From Tumebacillus_A lipolyticus (lineage in GTDB: Bacteria > Bacillota > Bacilli > Tumebacillales > Tumebacillaceae): a DNA stretch of 64,000 bases. This document shows, piece by piece, positions 1-8,803 of this stretch (the first letter of the stretch is position 1; every line of letters begins with the position of its first letter). The notes beneath the pieces are model-generated. The model was not told the DNA's origin and did no database searches. It saw only the letters and a list, made by a program, of their open reading frames with translations. Both the position numbers and the translations under genes were made by a program. The stretch lies in contig NZ_JBHUIO010000011.1 of the NCBI RefSeq assembly GCF_042682745.1, positions 434,001 through 498,000 on the forward strand, written 5' to 3'.

Positions 1-137
1 TCGCCCCCTTCGCTGTTTTCCTGTTTACCAGTGTAGCAAAACAGAAAAGGAAAAGCGATTCCTCGATTTTGTCATTCTGCGCCCGTCACTCATACTTGAT
101 AGCCATACCTGACAGCCGCACCCGACGGCCAGATCTG

Positions 138-329
138 TCAATCGTAGAGCACATGGACGCGCCCGATCGGGTCGAGCAATGCATATCGGACATCCCTGAC
201 ATCATAGATTTGCAATTGGGAGAGCATTTCGCGCACCCACGGTTCAGACTTGCCGAGCCGCATCAAGTTCTCATACACCAGTTTTCCGTGCCGGACGAGA
301 TGCATGGGCTTTGCGAGTTCTTCCTCCAT
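138..329 (-). CDS. Orphan YetF-type (DUF421 C-terminal) domain protein
   Basis: A 63-residue soluble protein. The pattern HGK..YENLM near residues 14-21, followed by a region ending in VRYALLDPIGRVHVL, matches the C-terminal cytoplasmic domain of YetF/DUF421 membrane proteins as I remember it. Those proteins normally carry about three N-terminal membrane helices of which nothing is present here. An AAAGGA ribosome site lies about nine bases before the ATG, so the short form looks like a genuine start and not a degraded end. It is divergent from comER. Its role is unknown; YetF proteins are linked to spore and envelope functions. The family call is moderately secure, the function is not. Confidence 0.6.
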   Translation of the reverse strand: MEEELAKPMHLVRHGKLVYENLMRLGKSEPWVREMLSQLQIYDVRDVRYALLDPIGRVHVLYD

Positions 330-459
330 CGCTCATCATCCTTTCGCTGTTCGGTACTTTTTTCTAGCTTGCCACGAACCTGCGAAAAAATTCATCGGAA
401 TCAGCCGATGATGGGTTCGAATATGCTCAAGTATAGACATTTTGAAGGAGGAGACCGCC

Positions 460-1290
460 TTGCGGATTGGATTTATCGGTACAGGAAGTATGGGAAGCAT
501 GTTGATCCGCTCGTTTCTCCAATCAACGCCCTCTTCGGATCTGCAGATCGTCGCCTGCAACCGAAGTCCTGAAAAATTGGCCCACCTCACCGCTCGCTAT
601 CCGCAGGTGGAGACGGCCGCAACCCCCGAAGAGACCGTTTCCCGCTCTTCGATCGTCTTCTTGTGCGTGAAGCCAAACGATGCGATGGGTGTCATACAGC
701 AAGTGCTGCCCTACTTGCAGGAACAGCATTATTTTATTTCGATCAACAGCGCGGTGATGCTCGACGAGATGGAGGCGCTCCTGCCCTGTCGCGTGTCAAA
801 GGTGATCCCCTCGCTCACGCAGGTCGCGCTCTCCGGCGTCAGCTTGGTGATGCACGGCAGCCGCATGTCACACGAGGAGCGCCGCTTTGTCGATAGCTGG
901 CTGGAGCGGATCTCCAAGCCGATCATCGTCGAAGAGGGGGACCTGCGCGTCTGCTCCGACCTCTCCTCCTGCGGGCCTGCCTTTCTGGCGGTGATGTTGC
1001 GCGAGTTTGCGATGGCGGCGGTGCGCCAAGGGGGGATCTCCCGCGATCTGGCCGATGAGTTGGTCAAAGAGATGGCGCGAGGTACGGGGAAGTTGCTGAC
1101 GGAGGAAGGGTTTGAGTTTGAGGACATCATCCGCCGCGTGGCGGTGCCTGGGGGAATCACAGCCGAAGGGATCAAGGTGCTGCACCCTTCGCTGCACGGG
1201 GTGTTCGATCAGCTGCTGGTGACCACCCGCTCCAAAGCGAAGCATCACGGGGTGCCGCCCACCGAGCGTCCACAGGATTGCGAACGATAA
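460..1290 (+). CDS. comER: ComER, pyrroline-5-carboxylate-reductase-like late competence protein
   Basis: A 276-residue NAD(P)-binding protein of the ProC/F420-dependent fold. The Rossmann glycine motif is at the N terminus (RIGFIGTGSMGSM), IVFLCVKPND follows near residue 70, and CGPAFL and VAVPGGITAEGIKVL are in the C-terminal dimerisation part. The pattern follows Bacillus ComER more closely than true ProC, so a proline-pathway role is not assumed. The TTG start at 460 is chosen because GAAGGAGG lies about seven bases upstream; a longer reading from 442 would place that ribosome site inside the gene. In Bacillus, comER neighbours comE genes, but no comE gene is present here. No biochemical function is established for the family. 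Confidence 0.8.
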   Translation: MRIGFIGTGSMGSMLIRSFLQSTPSSDLQIVACNRSPEKLAHLTARYPQVETAATPEETVSRSSIVFLCVKPNDAMGVIQQVLPYLQEQHYFISINSAVMLDEMEALLPCRVSKVIPSLTQVALSGVSLVMHGSRMSHEERRFVDSWLERISKPIIVEEGDLRVCSDLSSCGPAFLAVMLREFAMAAVRQGGISRDLADELVKEMARGTGKLLTEEGFEFEDIIRRVAVPGGITAEGIKVLHPSLHGVFDQLLVTTRSKAKHHGVPPTERPQDCER

Positions 1291-1316
1291 AAAAGCGGGG
1301 TCCGGTCAGACCCCGC
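1289..1316 (-). terminator. Intrinsic terminator of thiD
   Basis: An 8-bp stem GCGGGGTC/GACCCCGC (1295-1302 with 1309-1316) is followed on the minus strand by a run of six T. It lies just past the thiD stop and could also stop comER transcripts from the other side, where the T-run is weak. Confidence 0.75.
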
Positions 1317-1327
1317 ATCGCGTATGC

Positions 1328-2131
1328 TCATTTTTGTAGCGCGCGCTGCCCGTACGCCCAGTGATTGGTCGGCCCGTGGCCGTTTCCGATCCCCAGCGTC
1401 TCGCGGATCGCGCAGGTGATAAACTCTTTCGCCGTCTCCACCGCCGCTTGCACGGAGCGACCTTTGGCCAGCTCAGCGGTGATCGCAGCGGAGAAGGTGC
1501 AGCCGGTGCCGTGCGTATGCTTGGTCTGATGGCGCAGAGAGACGAACTGCACAAACGTCTCGCCATCGTACAGAACGTCGAGCGCATCGCCTTCGAGGTG
1601 ACCGCCTTTGACCACCACATAGCGGACGCCAAAACTGTGGATGCGCTTGGCCGCCTCTCGCATCTCTTCGACGGTGCGAATGTCGCGGCCGGTCAGCACT
1701 TCCGCTTCCGGCAGGTTCGGCGTGATCACCGTAGCCAGCGGCAGCAGCTGCCGGATCAGCGCTTGCTGCGAATCCTGTTCGAGCAGGCGGGCGCCGCCTT
1801 TGGCGACCATCACCGGGTCGACGACAAGGTTGGGAATGTTGTTTTCTTTGATCTTGCGCGCGACCGTCTCGATGATCGGCACTTGGGACAGCATGCCCGT
1901 CTTGACCGCGTCGATCCCGATGTCCTGCGCCACCGCATCGATCTGCTTTTCGATCGCTTCCAGCGGCAGGTTGTAAATGCCGTGGACGCCGAGCGTGTTT
2001 TGCGCGGTGATGGCGGTGAGTGCGCTCATGCCGTAGACGCCGAGCACAGTGAACGTTTTCAAGTCTGCCTGGATTCCGGCACCGCCGCCAGAATCGCTTC
2101 CTGCTATTGTAAGAGCACGAGATACAGTCAT
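1328..2131 (-). CDS. thiD: Hydroxymethylpyrimidine/phosphomethylpyrimidine kinase
   Basis: A 267-residue ribokinase-family enzyme that phosphorylates HMP and HMP-P in the pyrimidine branch of thiamine synthesis. Visible signatures are the N-terminal AGSDSGGGAGIQADLKTF, VKTGMLS near residue 90, VVDPVMVAKGG near 120, TPNLPEAE, VVVKGGH and the anion-hole/catalytic HGTGCTFSAA near residue 210. The ATG at 2131 is preferred because GGAGGGG precedes it by about eight bases; the open frame extends 38 codons further upstream without support. The gene stands alone, with no thi genes nearby and no TPP riboswitch motif seen upstream. In B. subtilis-like genomes the pdxK/thiD paralogues are hard to separate, so a pyridoxal-kinase activity cannot be excluded. 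Confidence 0.88.
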   Translation of the reverse strand: MTVSRALTIAGSDSGGGAGIQADLKTFTVLGVYGMSALTAITAQNTLGVHGIYNLPLEAIEKQIDAVAQDIGIDAVKTGMLSQVPIIETVARKIKENNIPNLVVDPVMVAKGGARLLEQDSQQALIRQLLPLATVITPNLPEAEVLTGRDIRTVEEMREAAKRIHSFGVRYVVVKGGHLEGDALDVLYDGETFVQFVSLRHQTKHTHGTGCTFSAAITAELAKGRSVQAAVETAKEFITCAIRETLGIGNGHGPTNHWAYGQRALQK

Positions 2132-2267
2132 TCTCTGATCCCCTCCATTCGGTGCTCCATCCATTTTACCAGCAGCTGCGGAAAGTTCCCAGTTGCTTTT
2201 TACTGGGTGATGATGTATCATAGCAATTGTTCCTCTGCGGAACATTTTGTCTCGCAGACTTGTTGAT

Positions 2268-2342
2268 GCACCCGTGGTCCAATGGATAGGACGTAGGTCT
2301 CCGGAACCTGAGGTCGGGGTTCGATCCCCTGCGGGTGCGCCA
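2268..2342 (+). tRNA. tRNA-Arg (anticodon CCG)
   Basis: A full cloverleaf folds by eye. The acceptor stem is GCACCCG/CGGGTGC, the D-loop contains GGATAGGAC, the anticodon loop is CTCCGGA (anticodon CCG), and the T-arm is CGGGG-TTCGATC-CCCTG. The discriminator is G and an encoded CCA closes the gene. An intrinsic terminator follows at 2356. Confidence 0.95.
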
Positions 2343-2355
2343 GATTATAAAGAGC

Positions 2356-2384
2356 AAGCCTCCACATCTGTGGAGGCTTTTTTT
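2356..2384 (+). terminator. Terminator of tRNA-Arg
   Basis: An 11-bp perfect stem AAGCCTCCACA/TGTGGAGGCTT with a two-base loop, followed by five further T. It lies 13 bases after the tRNA. Confidence 0.9.
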
Positions 2385-2513
2385 GTGCGATTCAATCGAT
2401 TATTTTTCATAGGAGATCATCTACGTTTTCATCAGATATCGTTGCTCACATGATCGTTTCACCGCCGCCCGCAGCGGTTCGCCAAGCATCGCGGGCGGCG
2501 CTGTTCCCCTCAT

Positions 2514-4940
2514 TCACACCCCGACCTGCTCCGCGCGCAACAGCTGCTCGATCTCCCCTTCCGGCAATGGGCGGGAGAAGAGATAGCCTTGCGCATCATC
2601 ACAGCCGTGCGATTTCAGGTACTCCTTTTGCGCTTCTGTCTCCACCCCTTCGGCGGTGACCTTCAGGTGCAAGCTGTGCGCCATCAGCAGGATGGTGTTG
2701 ACGATCGCCGAATCGTTCTCATCCGCCCCGATGTCGCTGACGAACGAACGGTCGATCTTCAGCCGATCGATCGGGAATTTTTTCAAATAGCTCAGCGAGC
2801 TGTAGCCGGTGCCAAAATCGTCGATCCCGATCTGAATGCCCAAGCCCTTCAGCTTTTGCAGCGTGAGCAGCGACTGCTCCAGATCCATCGTCATGCTCTC
2901 GGTGATCTCAAGCTCCAAGTCGGCCGGATCGAGACCGGTCTCCGCCAGGACGCTGGCGACCGTATCGGACAGATCGTCCCGTCGAAACTGGCGCATCGAC
3001 AGGTTGACGCCCATGCGCAGCTTTTGCAGTCCTCGCTCCTGCCAGCGCTTGTTGGTCTGGCAGGCGGTTCGCAACACCCATTCGCCGAGCGGAACGATCA
3101 GCCCGGTCTCCTCGGCGAGCGGGATGAATTTGTTCGGCGGCACCAATCCCAGCTCCGGATGGTTCCAGCGCACCAGCGCTTCCACCCCTTTGATCCGCAT
3201 CGTCGCCAGGTTGATCTGCGGCTGGTACCACAGCACAAATTCCTCCCGCTCCAGCGCCTTGCGCAGGTCTGTCTCCAACACCATGCGCTCATACGCTTTG
3301 GTGTCCATCGACGGGTCGTACAGGCGGAACGTGTTGCCATGCTCTTTGGCGCGGTACATCGCCGTGTCTGCGTTGCGAATCAGTCCGACCGCGTCGTTCG
3401 CCTCACCCGGATAGAGCGCGACGCCGACCGATGCGGTCAGATGCACCTCATGGCCGGCCAACACGAGCGGCTGGTCGATCAGATCGCACACCTCCTGCGC
3501 CCGCGCTTTCACCTCGTCGATCGAGCTGAGCTTCGGAAACAGCAGGGTGAACTCATCGCCGCCAAAGCGCGCGACCAGCACGCTGTCGCCATATGCGGTG
3601 GTCAGCCGCCTGCCGATCGCGCGGATCAGTCGATCGCCAAACGTATGGCTGAGCGAATCGTTAAAATTTTTGAAGCGGTCGATGTCGAGCAGCATGATCG
3701 CAACATGATGGTGCTCCCCGCCCACCTCTTCGAGCGCCTTGTTCAGCAGGTCGAACGACAGGCGGCGGTTCGGCAGCCCGGTCAGATCGTCATGGTAGGC
3801 CATGTGCGACATCGCGCGCTCCGCCTTCTTCTTCTCCGAGATGTCCTGCGCGATCGCAAAGACGCCGTTCACTTCCTCTTCGACGAGGTTCGGCACCAGC
3901 GTGACCAAGATTTCCGCGCGATGTCCCGCTTTGTGCATGATCGAGATCTCCGCATTTTGCGACTCCCCGTTCAACACGCGGTGGTACAGCTCTCTGGTCT
4001 TCTCCACATCTTCCGGCACGACAAACGTCATCACGTTGATTCGCATCAGCTGCGCTTCCGTATAGCCGAGCATCTGCTCCGCCTGCGGATTGGCCTCGAC
4101 AAAAAAGCCCCGTCGATCGACCGTAAAGATCGCGTCCGGATTGTTTTCGAACAAAGACTGGTACCGGCGCTCGCTCTCATTCAGTCGCGCCCGCTGCTTG
4201 ACCAGACGCTTGTCCACCATCGTGGTGATCACCACCACCCCGAGCAAAAACAGCGTAACTCCGCCGAGCAGGTAGGCGAGGACCATGTTGTTCATCATGC
4301 TGTCAGGGTGCTCCATCATCTGATCGCTGTGCGAAAAGATGGCAGCCGCCATCCCCGTGTAATGCATGCCGGAGATCGCACCGCCCATCACCAGCGAGCT
4401 GACGATCTTGCGCCCACCCACTCGTCCGCCGTTCTGATCGTTTCGCAGGCGGAAGATGATCGCCAAGGCAGCAAAAGAAGCGCCGATCGCGATCAGCACC
4501 GACGCTGCCAGCAGCAGTGGATCATACTGCAGATGCGCTTCCATCTGCATCGCAAACATCCCGGTGTAATGCATCGTCGAGATCCCCGCACCCATCAGCA
4601 GACTGCCGCCGAGCAGTTGCCTGAAGACGAGCGTCGGTCGGCTGACCAGATACAGCGCGAGAAAGGATGCGATGATCGCCGGCAAGACGGACAGGATGAC
4701 CACCCACAGGTTGTAGGTCACCTCCACCTGCAGACGAAAGGCGAGCATCGCGACGAAGTGCATCGACCAGATGCCCAGCCCGAGCGCAGTCGCCCCTCCG
4801 ACCAACCAATACTTGCGCGCCGTCCCGCGGGCTACGGTGACGCGGCCTCCCAAGCTCAGCGCCATGTGTGAAGCGAACACCGCGATCAAAATGGATAAGA
4901 CCACGATCGCCGGATCGTAACTCCCTACCAATTCATACAT
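2514..4940 (-). CDS. MHYT-PAS-GGDEF-EAL cyclic-di-GMP signalling protein
   Basis: An 808-residue integral-membrane protein. About seven N-terminal helices (residues 10-245) carry three MHYT-type motifs, SMHF at 59, MHYT at 123 and MHYT at 192; such motifs are proposed to bind copper and sense O2, CO or NO. A PAS domain (about 255-370) follows. Next is a diguanylate cyclase domain with intact GGDEF (460-464), then a phosphodiesterase EAL domain beginning GVEALVRW (586-593) with the later motifs DDFGTGYSSL and TAEGVETE. No RxxD inhibitory site is seen ahead of GGDEF. Both catalytic signatures look intact, so it could make or degrade c-di-GMP; which dominates cannot be told. GGGGAGAG precedes the ATG by eight bases. 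It is a single gene with no partner. Confidence 0.93.
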   Translation of the reverse strand: MYELVGSYDPAIVVLSILIAVFASHMALSLGGRVTVARGTARKYWLVGGATALGLGIWSMHFVAMLAFRLQVEVTYNLWVVILSVLPAIIASFLALYLVSRPTLVFRQLLGGSLLMGAGISTMHYTGMFAMQMEAHLQYDPLLLAASVLIAIGASFAALAIIFRLRNDQNGGRVGGRKIVSSLVMGGAISGMHYTGMAAAIFSHSDQMMEHPDSMMNNMVLAYLLGGVTLFLLGVVVITTMVDKRLVKQRARLNESERRYQSLFENNPDAIFTVDRRGFFVEANPQAEQMLGYTEAQLMRINVMTFVVPEDVEKTRELYHRVLNGESQNAEISIMHKAGHRAEILVTLVPNLVEEEVNGVFAIAQDISEKKKAERAMSHMAYHDDLTGLPNRRLSFDLLNKALEEVGGEHHHVAIMLLDIDRFKNFNDSLSHTFGDRLIRAIGRRLTTAYGDSVLVARFGGDEFTLLFPKLSSIDEVKARAQEVCDLIDQPLVLAGHEVHLTASVGVALYPGEANDAVGLIRNADTAMYRAKEHGNTFRLYDPSMDTKAYERMVLETDLRKALEREEFVLWYQPQINLATMRIKGVEALVRWNHPELGLVPPNKFIPLAEETGLIVPLGEWVLRTACQTNKRWQERGLQKLRMGVNLSMRQFRRDDLSDTVASVLAETGLDPADLELEITESMTMDLEQSLLTLQKLKGLGIQIGIDDFGTGYSSLSYLKKFPIDRLKIDRSFVSDIGADENDSAIVNTILLMAHSLHLKVTAEGVETEAQKEYLKSHGCDDAQGYLFSRPLPEGEIEQLLRAEQVGV

Positions 4941-5138
4941 ACGATTGTCTCTCCCCTGTCTCCCCCGAGACCACTCATGCCCTCCGTTTTAATCGGTTTT
5001 TGCATTTGTTGCAACACCCCGTTTAAACAAAGAACAAACTGACTAACTGTCAAAACCAATGTAGCATGAATTGTCCGCTTTTTAAATGAGTAAGTTGTCG
5101 CGTTTTGCTCGTTCTTTTGTTGAAGCGCAGAACTGTGA

Positions 5139-7064
5139 TTATTCTCCGGCGATTTGGGGCAACGCATCGCTGCGCAAGATCAGGTCGGACATCTGGAACT
5201 CCCATTTGGCTCGCTTCCAGCCGGGCTGACAGGTTTGCACAGGCAGGAGTGCGCCGCCGGCGCTTCGATCATGACAAGCGCCGTGCTCAAAAATACCGTC
5301 CTGGCTGGCGATGTAGAACAGCCGGTCGGTGACATACGTGCCCGCTTGCGTGTAAAAGCGAAAGGCGGAGAACCCGTCGCCTGCGCCGACGTTGAGCAGG
5401 TCTTGACCGAAATAGAACATCTTCTCCTTCTCCAACCCGAGCAGATTGGCCAAGGTCGGCAGCAGGTCCATCTGACCGCCGCTGACATGTCTGACCCCAG
5501 CGGGCGATCCGCTCGGCAGTCGCAGCCAGAGCGGTACGCGCTTCTGTTCGTGGTAGAGATAGTTGTCGATCTCTCGGTCGGTGCCCATAAATCGACCGAT
5601 CTCCTTTTTGTCGAGCCCGTTGGCAAAATGGTCTCCATAGACGACAAACAAAGAGTTGTTCATGATCCCGAGCTCTTTGAGCTTGGCGATCAGCTCGCCG
5701 AGCGCGCGATCCGCATAATGCTGTGCGTGCAGATAGTCGGTAAACAGCTCGCTGTAGGCGTGCGGAGGGATGACCAACTCTTTTTTTGCATCTGGCAGCT
5801 TGTAGGTGTGGTGACCGGACAGCGTGATGAAAAAGGAAAGGAACGGCTGTGACGACCGTTTGATCACATCGAGCGCCTGCCGATAGACAACCTGATCGGA
5901 GGGCCCCCAGCCGATGATATCCTCCTGGGAAAAGTAGTTTTGGGAGAAAAACTTATCGAACCCCTCCGCTTTGTACATGTTGGCGCGGTTGTAAAAATCT
6001 TGCTTGTAGCTGTGAAACACATAGGAAGAGTACCCTTGCTCTTTGAGCAGGGTCGGCAAAGAGCGGTAGTGGTTGTCCGCTTTTAGCGAATACACCGCAC
6101 TTCCCTCCAGCGGATAGAGCGAATTGAACGTCATAAATTCGGCGTCTGACGTGTTGCCCACCCCGACTTGGGCGAAGTAGTTGTCAAAATACAGCGATTC
6201 GTTGACCAATCGGTTGAGGTTGGGCGTCACCTCTTGGCCGTTGACGGTGCGGCCGATCAGAAACCCTTGCAACGCCTCCATCTGCACGATGATCAGATTC
6301 TTCCCCTTCGCCGCGGCGAACAGCTCCTGCTGCTGTTGCTTTCTGTGCAAGTCCATCCAAGTTTTCAGCAGGTTGACTTCCGCTTCTGTCACCTTCTCCG
6401 TGTTCGGATCGCGCAGGTAGTTGAACAGATCGACCGCATGATAGTTTAAGATGCCCATGTTCCGCAGCAGAGCCTCGTTCGTGTACAGCTCCTGAAACGC
6501 CCCTTTGCCAAAGCGCAGGGCGAGCACCGTTCCTTGCACCAGCAGCAGCGCCGCACTGCCGACGAGGATCGCCCGCGAGAGCCGCCGGCGCTCCCACGGC
6601 CAGCGCGCACTGACGACGAGCCGCTCTTTGCCCGCCATCAGCAAAAAGGGGATCAAAAACAAAAAGTCGCCAAACAACAGCAGATCGCGAAGCGAAAAGA
6701 TGCTGAGCAGCGAGTCGAGCACATCGCCCAGCTGTCCAGCCTCGTGGAGCATCGAGATCGGCAGAATGCGATCATAATTGCGGTAGAAGAACAGGTCGGC
6801 CAGCAAGAGCACCGTGAGCAGCAGATCGAGGAGGAGCAGCGAGACAAACCGTCCCGCTCGCGGCAACAGCACCACAAGCCCGGACAGCACAAACAGCAGC
6901 GCAAGCGACGCCAACCAGCGCAGCGGAGACCCGATGCCGACGCCGATCTCCAGATGGACCACAGTGATCTTGAACAGCAAAAACCCGTTAAAAAAGAGCA
7001 GATCGCGGTTGGCGTACGCCAGTTTTTTGACCTGCCGCCACGTCGGCCTGTACAGCTTGCCCAT
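5139..7064 (-). CDS. LtaS-type phosphoglycerol transferase / membrane sulfatase
   Basis: A 641-residue protein with about five N-terminal membrane helices (residues 15-190) and an extracellular alkaline-phosphatase-fold domain. VQMEAL near 260 supplies the first metal ligand, GNTSDAEF the catalytic threonine (near 305), and FITLSGHHTY and VYGDHF near 475 further metal ligands. The family transfers glycerol-phosphate from phosphatidylglycerol to build lipoteichoic acid or primers (LtaS, LtaP/YvgJ, YfnI, YqgS types), and I cannot tell which subtype this is. The start at 7064 is chosen because GAAGGGGGG lies six bases before that ATG; an in-frame codon seven residues upstream would overlap the ribosome site. 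No clear terminator is visible after the stop. Confidence 0.88.
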   Translation of the reverse strand: MGKLYRPTWRQVKKLAYANRDLLFFNGFLLFKITVVHLEIGVGIGSPLRWLASLALLFVLSGLVVLLPRAGRFVSLLLLDLLLTVLLLADLFFYRNYDRILPISMLHEAGQLGDVLDSLLSIFSLRDLLLFGDFLFLIPFLLMAGKERLVVSARWPWERRRLSRAILVGSAALLLVQGTVLALRFGKGAFQELYTNEALLRNMGILNYHAVDLFNYLRDPNTEKVTEAEVNLLKTWMDLHRKQQQQELFAAAKGKNLIIVQMEALQGFLIGRTVNGQEVTPNLNRLVNESLYFDNYFAQVGVGNTSDAEFMTFNSLYPLEGSAVYSLKADNHYRSLPTLLKEQGYSSYVFHSYKQDFYNRANMYKAEGFDKFFSQNYFSQEDIIGWGPSDQVVYRQALDVIKRSSQPFLSFFITLSGHHTYKLPDAKKELVIPPHAYSELFTDYLHAQHYADRALGELIAKLKELGIMNNSLFVVYGDHFANGLDKKEIGRFMGTDREIDNYLYHEQKRVPLWLRLPSGSPAGVRHVSGGQMDLLPTLANLLGLEKEKMFYFGQDLLNVGAGDGFSAFRFYTQAGTYVTDRLFYIASQDGIFEHGACHDRSAGGALLPVQTCQPGWKRAKWEFQMSDLILRSDALPQIAGE

Positions 7065-7167
7065 CGCCAGCCCCCCTTCTGCCAAGCCCCTCTCTCATCC
7101 TTATGTGCAGATCTCCCAGCTCATGCGAGCGCAAGAAAACCGTCCCGACGCGGAACGGCTCCTTTGG

Positions 7168-7869
7168 TCATGATTTGATTGTCTCCCGTTTTTCTCCAAT
7201 CAATTCTCTCGCCGTCTGGAAGACCGCATCCCACATCTCCTGGGTCAGCTTTCCGGTAAACGTGTTCTGCTGGCTCGGATGATAGGAGGCGAGCAATGCG
7301 GCTCTCCCATCTGCGAACGTGTAGACAGCGCCGTGTGCAAAGTGCAGGCCAGAGACGTCATACCCCTCTTCGCGCAGAAACTTTTTGTACCCGTCAAAAG
7401 CGATCTTGCCGAGCGCCAACACGACCCGTCGCTCGGTCAACAGCCGGAGCTCCTCGACAAAATAGGGCCGGCAAGTTGCGATCTCCCCTGCGGTCGGCTT
7501 GTTTTGCGGCGGTGCGCAGCGCACGAGATTGTTGATGTAGGCGTCGTTCAGCACCAGCCCATCGGTCGCCCCGGTCGCATCCGGTCGATCAGCAAAGCCG
7601 AAGCGATGCAGTGCGCCATAGAGCCATCTGCCCGATTCATCGCCTGTGAACACCCGCCCGGTGCGGTTGGCCCCGTGGGCACCGGGAGCGAGCCCCAAGA
7701 TGATCAGGCGGGCGTTCGGATCGCCGAAGCCTGGCACGGGGCGACCCCAGTAGGTATCCTCCTTGTATTTCGCCTTCTTCACCTGCGCGACTTCCTGACA
7801 CCAAGCTCGCAGGCGCGGACAGGCCTCGCAGGAGATGATACGCGCCTGCAACTCGTCCAAACTTTTCAA
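7168..7869 (-). CDS. Family 5 (UDGb) uracil-DNA glycosylase
   Basis: A 233-residue uracil-DNA glycosylase that excises uracil, and in this family also hypoxanthine, to start base-excision repair. Motif A is GLAPGAHGANRTGRVFTGD near residue 58, where family 5 lacks the catalytic Asp/Asn of families 1 and 4. Motif B is HPSQQNTFTGKLT near 195. Four cysteines of the iron-sulfur cluster can be placed: CEAC near 14-17, RCAPP near 117 and ATCRPY near 132. TTG is the start, with AAAGGAG nine bases upstream. It lies upstream of the sulfatase gene on the same strand with about 100 bases between them, so cotranscription is possible. Confidence 0.88.
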   Translation of the reverse strand: MKSLDELQARIISCEACPRLRAWCQEVAQVKKAKYKEDTYWGRPVPGFGDPNARLIILGLAPGAHGANRTGRVFTGDESGRWLYGALHRFGFADRPDATGATDGLVLNDAYINNLVRCAPPQNKPTAGEIATCRPYFVEELRLLTERRVVLALGKIAFDGYKKFLREEGYDVSGLHFAHGAVYTFADGRAALLASYHPSQQNTFTGKLTQEMWDAVFQTARELIGEKRETIKS

Positions 7870-8001
7870 AATCCCTCACTCCTTTTGCTTGCGAATCGAG
7901 CATCTCCCCGGTACAGGATCGCGCTGGTAACAAACTGCCAGCGTAGGACAGCACCCTCCCGCATAGACTACAGAAACGACTCGATGTGGGGGTGATCTGC
8001 T

Positions 8002-8271
8002 GTGGAAGAACGCCTGCCCAGCCTCAACGAGCAGCGCAAAGACCCGAAGATCTTCGTCATCTTAGGCTGGGTATTTACGGTGATCGCACTGTTTACCTTG
8101 CCCTTTCTGTTCGGCCCGGCAGCGATCATCATGGGAGCTTTCGCGATCAAGCGCGGTGCCAAGGCGAACGGCATTTGGATCATCGTGCTCTCCGCCCTGC
8201 TGCTGCTGCTCTATGTGGTCGTCACCGTCCTCGCGATCTCCTTTTTCATGAACTTGCCGACAGCGCCCTGA
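8002..8271 (+). CDS. Small two-helix membrane protein (paralogue of the gene at 8435)
   Basis: An 89-residue protein with a polar N terminus (about 16 residues) and two predicted membrane helices separated by a short KRGAKANG loop. The core KIFVILGWVFTV..LPF.F.PAAI..GA..I.RGAK is shared with the product of the next gene, so the pair arose by duplication. The layout resembles DUF4190-like small membrane proteins, but I do not claim the family. It has a GTG start with GGGGGTGA about six bases upstream, and an intrinsic terminator directly downstream, so it is transcribed separately from its paralogue. Function unknown. Confidence 0.7.
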   Translation: MEERLPSLNEQRKDPKIFVILGWVFTVIALFTLPFLFGPAAIIMGAFAIKRGAKANGIWIIVLSALLLLLYVVVTVLAISFFMNLPTAP

Positions 8272-8275
8272 CCCG

Positions 8276-8308
8276 AACGGCTGCAAGCGATCTCCTTGCA
8301 GCCGTTTT
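8276..8308 (+). terminator. Terminator after the 8002 gene
   Basis: A 12-bp perfect stem AACGGCTGCAAG/CTTGCAGCCGTT with a seven-base loop and a short T-run, five bases past the stop. Confidence 0.8.
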
Positions 8309-8434
8309 GTTCGTAAAAATAGTTTTTTGAGTTTTAAAACCAAATCGCTTCCAAGAATTAGCTCTATTTGATATACTTGTGAGCGGAATCTATCCATTCG
8401 ATAACTGGTACATCATGAAAAGGAGGTGCTTCCT

Positions 8435-8722
8435 TTGGAAGTACAACTGCAAAAGGAAGGTCAACAACCGCAACATCAGCAACAGCCGAAAAAAGACGCG
8501 ACCGTCTTTCTCGTCCTCGGCTGGGTCTTCACAGTGCTGACGCTGTTCTTCCTGCCCTTCATCTTCGCACCGCTGGCGATCGTCTTCGGCGCGCTGTCGA
8601 TCGCGCGCGGAGCAAAAGTACAAGGGATCATCATCATCGTGCTCGCTGCGCTGTTCTTCTTGCTGGCGATCTTGATCGGTGCGATCGTCGCCGCCATCCT
8701 GTATGGCAGTGCAAACCTGTAA
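8435..8722 (+). CDS. Small two-helix membrane protein (paralogue of the gene at 8002)
   Basis: A 95-residue protein with a hydrophilic, glutamine-rich N terminus (several Q/H/P residues before position 20) and two membrane helices joined by an ARGAKVQG loop. It shares the LGWVFTV...LPFIFAPLAIVFGA core with the preceding gene. The TTG at 8435 is chosen because AAAGGAGG sits eight bases upstream; a GTG at 8426 overlaps that site. TATACT near 8377 may be its -10 box. The shared loop and different polar tails suggest a common membrane role with different cytoplasmic ends. Function unknown. Confidence 0.7.
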   Translation: MEVQLQKEGQQPQHQQQPKKDATVFLVLGWVFTVLTLFFLPFIFAPLAIVFGALSIARGAKVQGIIIIVLAALFFLLAILIGAIVAAILYGSANL

Positions 8723-8803
8723 GCAAAAGTGTGATCATCACCTTCCGCTCGTCTCACGCATAGGCTGATAGCAGCCCAACGCTAGACGGGAGGTGACAGA
8801 TCG

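Noticed and set aside
2132..2267. Possible TPP riboswitch before thiD
   Set aside because: No CUGAGA or ACCUGA core and too little space; the leader looks unstructured.
2463..2500. 10-bp GC-rich inverted repeat (CGCCGCCCGC/GCGGGCGGCG) after the GGDEF-EAL gene
   Set aside because: It has no T-run on either strand, so it is not called a terminator; it could still be a transcript-end hairpin.
2589..4871. Long plus-strand open frame opposite the GGDEF-EAL gene
   Set aside because: It is rich in H, R, Q and D as expected from the antisense of a GC-rich gene, has no ribosome site and no family motif.
4925..5167. 80-codon minus-strand frame upstream of the GGDEF-EAL gene
   Set aside because: It overlaps two genes and covers the likely promoter region, without a ribosome site.
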